Assembly: GCA_005882055.1 (NCBI GenBank) | Contig: VBGQ01000092.1 | Coordinates: forward strand, 1 to 20,215 | Length of the DNA stretch: 20,215 nucleotides | Reading direction: 5' to 3' | DNA from: Chloroflexota bacterium | GTDB taxonomy: Bacteria > Chloroflexota > Limnocylindria > QHBO01 | In this document: positions 14,229 to 20,215 of the stretch, piece by piece | Numbering within the stretch: position 1 is the stretch's first letter | How the letters are laid out: each line of letters starts with the position of its first letter | The notes under the pieces: generated by a model | What the model saw: only the letters and a program-made list of their open reading frames with translations | Database searches by the model: none | What the model was told of the DNA's origin: nothing | Made by a program: the position numbers and the translations under genes

Positions 14229-16396
14229 GCGCGCCCGTCCAGATTCCCACCCTCCCAGGGTTCGACATGAACCTGCCGAGCGGCCTCGAAGGCCTGGGTG
14301 AGCTGGCCTACAACCTCTGGTGGACATGGGCACCACGAGCGGGCCAGCTCTTCGGCAGGATCGACAGCTCCGCTTGGGCGCGATACCGCAATCCCATCCC
14401 GGTGCTGCGCGGGACCGATGCCGGGCGGTGGGCCGAGCTGACGGCGGACGAAGACTTCATGGTCGATGCCAGCCGCCTGCTCGACGAGTTCCATCGCTAC
14501 CTGGAGAACGGCGCCGACAGCTGGTATCGACAGGAGGTGGCGACCGATTCGGAGCGGGAGCTCCCCGCACCGGTTGCCTACTTCTGTGCGGAGTTCGGCC
14601 TGCACGAGTCGATGCAGATCTACTCAGGCGGGCTTGGGATCCTGGCCGGCGACCACTGCAAGTCCGCGTCCGACGCGGCGCTCCCGTTCGTGGCTGTCGG
14701 GCTGCTGTACCGGCACGGCTATTTCCGCCAGCAGATCGACGCGGACGGTCACCAGGAGCACAACCAGCCGTACCTCGACCCGCCGAACCTGCCCCTGCGG
14801 CGAGCGCGTGGCAAGGACGGATCAGCGCTGCGGGTCAGCGTCGACTTCCCCGGGCGGACGGTGCAGGCCGCTGTCTGGGTCGCCCAGATCGGGCGGGTGC
14901 CACTCCTGCTGCTCGACACCGACATCCCCACGAACGACGCTGCGGATCGCCCGATCACCGAGATCCTGTACGTCCGGGGGCGCGAGATGCGGCTCTGCCA
15001 GGAGATCATCCTGGGGATCGGCGGCGTGCGCGCGCTTCGCGCGCTGGGCGTCGAGCCGGGCGTCTGGCACCTGAACGAGGGCCACTCGGCCTTCCTGCTC
15101 CTGGAGCGGGCGCGGGAGCTGGTCGCCAGGGATCCGGCGCAGCCAATTCGAGATGCGCTGGCTGAGGTCGGGCGCGACGCCGTCTTCACCATCCACACCC
15201 CGGTGCCGGCGGGCAACGAGGTTTTCGAGCGCGGGTTGCTGCTGAAGAACCTGGCACCCTGGTTCGCGGAGACCGGATGCGATCCCGATGACCTCCTCGA
15301 GCTGGGACGCGCCAACACGGACGAACCACGGGCGCCGTTCGACATGACGGCCTTCGTGCTGCGCCAGGCAGGCGATGCCAACGCCGTCAGCCAGCTGCAC
15401 GCGATCACCGCGACCGAAACCTGGCAGCACGTCGCCGGTCACCCGATCCAGGCGATCACCAATGGCGTGCACGTGGCGTCGTGGCTCGGCCGGCCGCTGC
15501 GGCGGCTCTACGAGCGGGCTATCGGTCTATCACTGGCGTCCGACCTCCCCGGCCCCGAGCCGGTCGCGCAGGTGAGCAAAGTCGCCGACGCGGAGCTGTG
15601 GGGGGCGCACCAGCAGCAGAAGCGGGAGCTGATCGGGTTCGCGGAGCGCCGCCTGGCACGGCAGTTCGCGCGCCACGGTGAGTCGCCGGACGTCCTCCGC
15701 CAGGTGCAGGGGCAGCTGGACCTCAACGCCATGACGATTGGCTTCGCCCGACGCTTCGCGACCTACAAGCGCGCGGACCTCATCTTCCACGACGAGCGCC
15801 GGCTGGCCGCGCTCCTCTCGAACCCGGAGCGCCCGGTCCAGGTGGTGCTAGCCGGCAAGGCGCATCCCGCGGACCGGCCCGGGCAGCAGGTGATCCAGCG
15901 CATCTTCACCCTCAGCCGCTCGGACCTGCTGCGTGGTCGGGTCTTCATCCTCGAGGACTACGACATGCGCGTCGCGCGCTTCCTGGTGGGCGGGGTCGAT
16001 ATCTGGCTCAACAATCCGCGTCGCCCTCTCGAGGCATCCGGGACCTCCGGCATGAAGGCGGCCATCAACGGTGTGCCCTCAGCGAGCATCCTCGACGGCT
16101 GGTGGGACGAAGGGTTCAACGGGCACAACGGCTGGGCGATCGGCGGACGCGATCCGCTCGACGAGGAGGAGGCCCAGGACGAGGCTGACGCCGCCGAGCT
16201 GTATCGGTTGCTCGAGGAGGAGATCGTCCCCCGCTTCTTCGAGCGCGAGCCCGATGGCGTGCCTCGAGCGTGGTTGGACACCATGCGCGCTGCTGCGGAG
16301 GCATCGCTCTGGCAGTTCAGCACGGCACGCATGCTCCATGAGTACGTGGACCGGCTCTACCTGCCCGCGGTTCGGGCGCGGGTCTCCGTCGCCTAG
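14225..16396 (+). CDS. glgP: Alpha-glucan (glycogen/maltodextrin) phosphorylase, GT35
   Basis: 723 residues. Releases glucose-1-phosphate from alpha-1,4-glucan using PLP. Seen: an N-terminal DUF3417-like segment (LAYNLWWTWAPRAGQLF, about 29-45); AYFCAEFGLHESMQIYSGGLGILAGD; WHLNEGHSAFL; TIHTPVPAGNEVFERG; ITNGVHVASWL; RFATYKRADLI; GKAHPADRPG; and the PLP segment EASGTSGMKAAINGVPS with the PLP Lys at 611. It is shorter than the 800-850 residue E. coli/animal type, as usual for this bacterial/archaeal branch. Start is GTG 14225; ATG 14267 (residue 15) is an alternative, since the first 14 residues are less conserved. Monocistronic, ending at a hairpin. Other glycogen genes are not in the window. 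Confidence 0.94.
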   Translation: MSAPVQIPTLPGFDMNLPSGLEGLGELAYNLWWTWAPRAGQLFGRIDSSAWARYRNPIPVLRGTDAGRWAELTADEDFMVDASRLLDEFHRYLENGADSWYRQEVATDSERELPAPVAYFCAEFGLHESMQIYSGGLGILAGDHCKSASDAALPFVAVGLLYRHGYFRQQIDADGHQEHNQPYLDPPNLPLRRARGKDGSALRVSVDFPGRTVQAAVWVAQIGRVPLLLLDTDIPTNDAADRPITEILYVRGREMRLCQEIILGIGGVRALRALGVEPGVWHLNEGHSAFLLLERARELVARDPAQPIRDALAEVGRDAVFTIHTPVPAGNEVFERGLLLKNLAPWFAETGCDPDDLLELGRANTDEPRAPFDMTAFVLRQAGDANAVSQLHAITATETWQHVAGHPIQAITNGVHVASWLGRPLRRLYERAIGLSLASDLPGPEPVAQVSKVADAELWGAHQQQKRELIGFAERRLARQFARHGESPDVLRQVQGQLDLNAMTIGFARRFATYKRADLIFHDERRLAALLSNPERPVQVVLAGKAHPADRPGQQVIQRIFTLSRSDLLRGRVFILEDYDMRVARFLVGGVDIWLNNPRRPLEASGTSGMKAAINGVPSASILDGWWDEGFNGHNGWAIGGRDPLDEEEAQDEADAAELYRLLEEEIVPRFFEREPDGVPRAWLDTMRAAAEASLWQFSTARMLHEYVDRLYLPAVRARVSVA

Positions 16397-16410
16397 GAAG
16401 GACGGGTCAG

Positions 16411-16445
16411 CGGCCGAGCGCCCACCTCTTCAGGGCGCTCGGCCG
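16411..16445. terminator. Bidirectional hairpin between glgP and the M23 gene
   Basis: Perfect 13-bp inverted repeat: CGGCCGAGCGCCC (16411-16423) and GGGCGCTCGGCCG (16433-16445), 9-base loop. It lies between two converging genes that end at 16396 and 16479. No T-run follows on either strand, so it may act as a GC-rich, T-poor terminator or as an mRNA 3' end barrier for both genes. Confidence 0.75.
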
Positions 16446-16478
16446 TCTCTCCCCGAAGAATTGCGGCCAGTCAGGCCG

Positions 16479-17711
16479 CTAGGGCAGATACGCGAGCGGG
16501 TTTCGCCAGCCGTCGTTGAGGTTCACCGCGAAGTGCAGGTGACAGCCAGTGGCGAAGCCCGTCGAGCCCTCGTAGCCGATGAGCTGTCCGGCGGTGACAT
16601 GCTGCCCGGCTGAGACGACAACCCGCGGCTCGGCCACCGTGCCGTTGCCCGAGGCGAAGATCGGTGACCCGCACCCTGCGGCGATGTCGAGCCCGGTATG
16701 GAAGTGGGCGTAGTAGACGCCCTGGTAGGTGTACGGCGGCTCGAGCGCGAACGTCGTGGGGCCGAAGTACTGCGTGATCTGGTAGCCGCGCTCGGGCCAC
16801 TGCAGCCCGCCCGGTCCAACCTGTGACGCGGCCAGCTGCTGCGCCTGGAGCCGCTTGACCAGCGCGGCCTGGGCCGAAGCGGCCGCCTCGATCTTGCCGA
16901 TCTGTGCCTTGAGATTCTTCTGCGCACTGAGCGAAGCGTTCAGCGCGGCCTCCTGCCGAGCCTTCTGCGCCTCCCAGGCTCGCTTCAGGGCGGCGAGCTG
17001 GGACTGCAGCGTGGACAGCTCTGCCCGCTTGGCGACGAGCTGGTGCTCCTGGATCTGCGCCTGGGCGCGAGCGTCCTTGAGCGCCGCGCGGCCATCCCGC
17101 AGGTTCTGCTCCTTGATGCGCAGCGACTCGCGGAGCGCCGTGATCTCGTCGGCGAGCGCCTTGTCCCCGTCGCTCACCGTCATGAGGTAGCCGACCTGGT
17201 TCGTCGCGTCGTCGAGCGACTTGGACGAGAGGAGCACCTCCAGCAGCGAGGTCTGGCTCTGCTCGTACGCGGAACGGAGGTGATCCTGGAGGAGCGCCTC
17301 ACGGTCGCCCAGCTCACTCGTCTGGCGAACAATGTCGGTGGCGATCTGCTTGAGCTGCGCGTCCAGGGTGGCGATCTGGTGGTTCAGCGCGGCGAGCTGG
17401 CCCTGAACATCCGCCACCTCCTGCTTGACCTCGCTCAGGACGTTGGCGACCTTCTCGTATTGGGCGCTCACGGAGGCGAGCTGGTCCTTGGCGTAGGCGA
17501 GGGCGCTGCTCAGGCGTGCCGCGTCCGCGCGAAGCGACGCGAGCTGCGCCTTTTGGGCGCTCAGCTGGCTCTGCAGCTGTGCCTGCTTCGCCTTTGCGTC
17601 GAGGATTGGGTCAGACGCGAGCGCGGTCGACCGCGGCTCGATCCCGACGACCAGCCATCCGACCGCCACCAGTGCCACCAAGCAGGCGGCCAGACGTGAT
17701 CGCCGCGTCAT
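16479..17711 (-). CDS. Coiled-coil LytM/M23 peptidase-like protein (EnvC-like), degenerate site
   Basis: 410 residues. Signal peptide or anchor at 7-30, then a long coiled coil (about 35-325, broken near 150-170), then a C-terminal LytM domain. Zinc ligands are present: His338 and Asp342 in HFHTGLD and His393 in CHLHF, with His391 beside it. Odd: the domain runs GNGTVAEPRVVVSAGQHV, missing the roughly 25-30 residues that normally follow GTV and contain the strand YG.yViidHG and the Y.HL motif with an active-site His. It may therefore be inactive and act as an EnvC-type activator of amidases in daughter-cell separation. The ATG at 17711 fits the signal peptide; a TTG at 17804 in frame is less likely. 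A TACCAT hexamer (minus strand, 17771-17776) could be its promoter. Confidence 0.88.
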   Translation of the reverse strand: MTRRSRLAACLVALVAVGWLVVGIEPRSTALASDPILDAKAKQAQLQSQLSAQKAQLASLRADAARLSSALAYAKDQLASVSAQYEKVANVLSEVKQEVADVQGQLAALNHQIATLDAQLKQIATDIVRQTSELGDREALLQDHLRSAYEQSQTSLLEVLLSSKSLDDATNQVGYLMTVSDGDKALADEITALRESLRIKEQNLRDGRAALKDARAQAQIQEHQLVAKRAELSTLQSQLAALKRAWEAQKARQEAALNASLSAQKNLKAQIGKIEAAASAQAALVKRLQAQQLAASQVGPGGLQWPERGYQITQYFGPTTFALEPPYTYQGVYYAHFHTGLDIAAGCGSPIFASGNGTVAEPRVVVSAGQHVTAGQLIGYEGSTGFATGCHLHFAVNLNDGWRNPLAYLP

Positions 17712-17809
17712 GCGGCGCAAACCCCAGCGAAATGCAATGCCCCTGTGCCCCGTTGCGATTGCCGCGGCGGATGGTACCCCTGGCAGGGCGCCGCGTGACG
17801 GCAACGAAT

Positions 17810-17826
17810 GTACTACACCGTACTAC
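17810..17826. repeat. Short direct repeat at the yihY gene end
   Basis: GTACTAC occurs at 17810-17816 and 17820-17826, exactly one helical turn apart (10-base period), at the yihY stop codon in the 111-base gap before the M23 gene. Could be a protein-binding site or chance. Apart from this and the TACCAT hexamer, I see nothing in the gap. Confidence 0.3.
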
Positions 17827-18755
17827 CCCGGCGTTTCAACGGGCTGGTCGAGTGGCTCCAGAGCAGGCTCCTCTGCCGGTTGTCGGTCGGGATCGGTCTC
17901 CTGGGCACTGGCCCGGGAGACCTCCGCGCCGAGCAGCAGCACCACGCTCGAGAAGTAGAGGAAGACGAGCAGGCTGACCGCGGTCCCTATCGGTCCAAAG
18001 ACGGTGTCGTACTTGGCCACCCGGGTGGCGTAGAAGACGAAACCGATTCGCAGGACGGTCCACAGGCCCGTCGCCACCAACGCTCCGGGAATCGCGTGGC
18101 GCAGGGGCAACGGCCGGGTGGGGACGACCCGATACACGATCAGGAACGAGGCGAAGATCAGGAGAGCCGAGATCAAGAGCCCGATCGCCGCGAAGAGCGG
18201 GCCGATTCCCGGCAGGCTGATCCTCGCCGAAAGCGAGTCCTCGACGAGCTGCGTCACGAAGCCCAGGGCGACGGAGGCGATCGCGATGACCCCGGTCGCG
18301 CCCAGCAACGCGAGGCCGATGAGCCGCTCCTTCCAGAACGGACGCCGCGGCGTTCCGGTGAAGACGCGGCTGACCCCTACGGCCAATGCTCCGAATACGC
18401 CCAGCGCGCTCCACAGCAGGAGCACGGCTCCGATGACCGTCACGCTGCCGCGAGCCTCGATGGCGCGGTCGATGAGGCGCCCGACGTCAGGCCCTGCCAA
18501 GGGAAGCGTCTGCGTGATGCGGTCGACGACGAAATCCCGTGCCGTCCCCTTGCCGACCACGAAGGTCAGCGCGACGACGCCGAGGATGAAGAGGTTGACC
18601 ATCGACAGCACGGCGAAGTACGCCATGGCGCCGGCGTACTGCAGCACGTCATGCGCGATGAACCCGGTGATCGCACCTCGGGCGACGCGCGTGGAGCGAT
18701 GTTCGCCGAGCCAGACCTCGAAGCCATCTGACCAGTCGCGGAGTCGCCGGCGCAT
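17823..18755 (-). CDS. YihY/BrkB family inner-membrane protein
   Basis: 310 residues. Six predicted transmembrane helices (about 42-65, 104-126, 148-170, 190-212, 223-245, 254-277). The N-terminal segment with HDVLQYAGAMAYFAVLSMVNLFILG and the later YRVVPTRPLPLRHAIPGALVATGLWTVLRIGFVFY and YDTVFGPIGTAVSLLVFLYFSSVVLLLGAE stretches are the hallmarks of this family (once called ribonuclease BN by mistake). Molecular role is unknown; transport has been proposed. The C-terminal 35 residues are acidic and Pro-rich, presumably cytoplasmic. Start ATG 18755 has TAGCCT 6 bases upstream. Divergent from the LigD-like gene. Confidence 0.92.
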   Translation of the reverse strand: MRRRLRDWSDGFEVWLGEHRSTRVARGAITGFIAHDVLQYAGAMAYFAVLSMVNLFILGVVALTFVVGKGTARDFVVDRITQTLPLAGPDVGRLIDRAIEARGSVTVIGAVLLLWSALGVFGALAVGVSRVFTGTPRRPFWKERLIGLALLGATGVIAIASVALGFVTQLVEDSLSARISLPGIGPLFAAIGLLISALLIFASFLIVYRVVPTRPLPLRHAIPGALVATGLWTVLRIGFVFYATRVAKYDTVFGPIGTAVSLLVFLYFSSVVLLLGAEVSRASAQETDPDRQPAEEPALEPLDQPVETPG

Positions 18756-18761
18756 GTCGTG

Positions 18762-18785
18762 AGGCTATCCCTCCTCGGCTACCCT
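18762..18785. promoter_or_regulatory. Back-to-back leaderless promoters of yihY and the LigD-like gene
   Basis: In a 36-base gap, minus-strand TAGCCT (18767-18762) ends 6 bases before the yihY ATG, and plus-strand TACCCT (18780-18785) ends 6 bases before the ATG at 18792. Only 12 bases separate the two hexamers, so polymerases cannot occupy both, and each -35 region would lie near or in the other gene's start. Pattern-based. Confidence 0.45.
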
Positions 18786-18791
18786 GTCGCC

Positions 18792-20215
18792 ATGCCGAGC
18801 AGCAAGACGCTCGCCATCGAGGTCGCCGGGCACCGGGTGGACGTCACCAACCCGGACAAGGTCTTCTTCCCGCAGATCGGCTTCACCAAGGGCGACCTGG
18901 TCGACTACTACCTGGCGGTGGCGGATGGCGCACTTCGTGGCGTGCTGGATCGACCGATGGCGCTCAAGCGCTTCGTGAACGGCGCTACCGGCGAGGCTTT
19001 CTTCCAGAAGCGGGCGCCCGCCTCGGTGCCGGAGTACGTGCGCACCGCGGAGCTCTCCTTCCCGTCAGGGCGGACGGCCGATGAAGTCGTCGTCTCCAAC
19101 GCCGCCGCGCTGGCGTGGGTCGTCAACCTGGGCTGCATCGACCTCAATCCACACCCCATCCGCGCAGATGACACCGACCATCCCGACGAGCTGCGCGTGG
19201 ACCTCGATCCCGGACCCGGCGTGCCGTGGGCCGACGTGCAAGGGGTGGCGATGGTGACTCGCGAGGTGCTCGCGGACCATGGCCTCACCGGTTGGCCCAA
19301 GACCTCCGGCTCGCGGGGCATCCACGTGTATGCGCGCGTCGAGCGGCGCTGGGGATACACCGAGGTGCGACGGGCCGCGCTGGCGCTGGCACGTGAAGTC
19401 GAGCGGCGGGCGCCCGAAATTGCCACGAGCAAATGGTGGAAGGAGGAGCGGCACGGCGTCTTCCTCGACTACAACCAGAACGCCAAGGACCGCACGGTCG
19501 CGAGCGCGTACTCGGTGCGTCCGGTGCCCCAGGCCTGGGTGAGCGCCCCGCTCACGTGGGACGAGGTGCCGGACGCAGAGCTTGGGGATTTCACGGTGCG
19601 GACCCTGCCTGCGCGCTTCGCGAAGCTGGGCGACGTGGGAGCCGGCATTGACGAGGCGGTCGGCTCGTTGGAGGGCCTGCTCGAACTGTCGGCGCGCCAG
19701 GAGGGCGAGGGGCAGGGCGACGCTCCCTGGCCGCCGCAGTACCCCAAAGCGGCCGGTGAGCCGCCGCGCGTCCAACCTTCGCGTCAGCGACGCCCGGCCC
19801 AGGACTATGCCCGGCCGTCGGACCCAACCGCCCCCCGAGGACGCGCCGGCTCGGTGACACCCGCTCGTCCCTCCGCGTCGCTGCGTCGCGCTGACGGAAC
19901 GGTTAGCCCCACTGGACGTCGGCGCTCGGCGCATCCGCTGCTGGTCATCTCCCAGGCCGCCTCCAAGGATGACGCGCTGGCCGGCCTGGACCGGTGGCGC
20001 ACGCGCCACCCCGAGGCCGCCAAGCACCTCGCCGAGGACGACATCCTCGTGGACGGCATGCGCGGCCGCTCAACGCTCTGGTGGCGCGTGCGCGTGAACC
20101 TCCGACATGTCCCCGAGGACCAACGCCCCGCGCAAGAACCGCCGGATCCCGACTACGACCCCTGGGCATCGGTGAAGCCTGAGGATGTCGAGGCGTGGCG
20201 GCGTGAGCAAAGCCG
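18792..20215 (+). CDS. LigD-type primase-polymerase domain protein (3' end beyond window)
   Basis: 474 codons seen, open to the window end. Archaeo-eukaryotic primase-polymerase fold as in LigD, which fills gaps and adds nucleotides, often ribonucleotides, during non-homologous end joining with Ku. Seen: VDLDPGPG with catalytic Asp137 and Asp139; KTSGSRGIHVY, the nucleotide-binding motif with its His; FLDYNQNAKDRTV with third catalytic Asp226. The polymerase domain ends near residue 295. A basic, Pro/Arg-rich linker follows (about 310-375), then a further conserved-looking segment (LVISQAASKDDALAGLDRW; STLWWRVRVNLRHVPEDQRP; PDPDYDPW) to the end. No ligase or nuclease module precedes the polymerase, so it is stand-alone at the N-terminal side; what lies beyond the window is unknown. 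Start ATG with TACCCT 6 bases upstream. Confidence 0.9.
   Translation, partial: MPSSKTLAIEVAGHRVDVTNPDKVFFPQIGFTKGDLVDYYLAVADGALRGVLDRPMALKRFVNGATGEAFFQKRAPASVPEYVRTAELSFPSGRTADEVVVSNAAALAWVVNLGCIDLNPHPIRADDTDHPDELRVDLDPGPGVPWADVQGVAMVTREVLADHGLTGWPKTSGSRGIHVYARVERRWGYTEVRRAALALAREVERRAPEIATSKWWKEERHGVFLDYNQNAKDRTVASAYSVRPVPQAWVSAPLTWDEVPDAELGDFTVRTLPARFAKLGDVGAGIDEAVGSLEGLLELSARQEGEGQGDAPWPPQYPKAAGEPPRVQPSRQRRPAQDYARPSDPTAPRGRAGSVTPARPSASLRRADGTVSPTGRRRSAHPLLVISQAASKDDALAGLDRWRTRHPEAAKHLAEDDILVDGMRGRSTLWWRVRVNLRHVPEDQRPAQEPPDPDYDPWASVKPEDVEAWRREQS

Noticed and set aside
1..20215. Mobile elements, CRISPR arrays, tRNA, rRNA or riboswitches
   Set aside because: No transposase or integrase motifs, no regularly spaced repeats with unique spacers, and no cloverleaf or conserved RNA cores found on reading both strands; base use is even across the window.

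Overview
This is a GC-rich chromosomal window with tightly packed genes. It shows no sign of phage, plasmid, transposon, CRISPR array or RNA genes. The respiratory genes are of the kind best known from Actinobacteria: a diheme cytochrome c (QcrC), a three-helix Rieske protein (QcrA), a fused-type cytochrome b (QcrB), a four-helix subunit IV (CtaF) and a CuA oxidase. Several genes have a TANNNT hexamer only 6-8 bases before the start codon and no Shine-Dalgarno sequence, which suggests leaderless transcripts. Together with a DUF3417-type glucan phosphorylase and a stand-alone LigD-like polymerase, this suggests an aerobic, free-living actinobacterium or a GC-rich Chloroflexota lineage (for example the Limnocylindria or Ellin6529 groups). 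That placement is inference; no marker gene in the window settles it.

Layout. 7-603 (minus) is a nicotinamidase-like hydrolase. It diverges over 43 bases from a ctaC-ctaD-ctaF cytochrome c oxidase operon (647-3448, plus). A small, probably frameshifted gene with its own promoter follows on the minus strand (3452-3614). Next is a marR-MFS efflux operon (5915-3754, minus) with a strong promoter, a repeat-rich operator region and a good intrinsic terminator. A secreted GH25-like protein (6018-6881, minus) diverges from a DadA/PuuB-type FAD oxidoreductase (6970-8439, plus). The oxidoreductase shares a CTAG stop overlap with the convergent qcrCAB operon (11411-8436, minus). Upstream of qcrC on the same strand are a 116-residue four-helix membrane protein and a 740-residue protein with an N-terminal helix-turn-helix, a coiled coil and a very long acidic disordered region. 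A glucan phosphorylase (14225-16396, plus) diverges from the latter and ends at a perfect 13-bp hairpin. The last part holds a coiled-coil LytM/M23 protein, a YihY/BrkB membrane protein (both minus) and, diverging over 36 bases, a LigD-type polymerase that runs off the window.

How the genes fit together. The cta and qcr operons together encode most of a quinol-to-oxygen chain (bc1-aa3 type), but no subunit III (ctaE) and no CtaA/CtaB assembly gene is present. The MarR/MFS pair is a self-contained efflux module. The other genes are housekeeping or accessory single genes.

I do not see a clear-cut new defence or mobile system. The most unusual items are the HTH/coiled-coil/acidic-tail protein, the M23 domain that has lost the segment carrying one active-site His, a triple GTGAGC repeat that builds a six-codon upstream reading frame overlapping the phosphorylase start, and a nicotinamidase that appears to lack its catalytic Lys.
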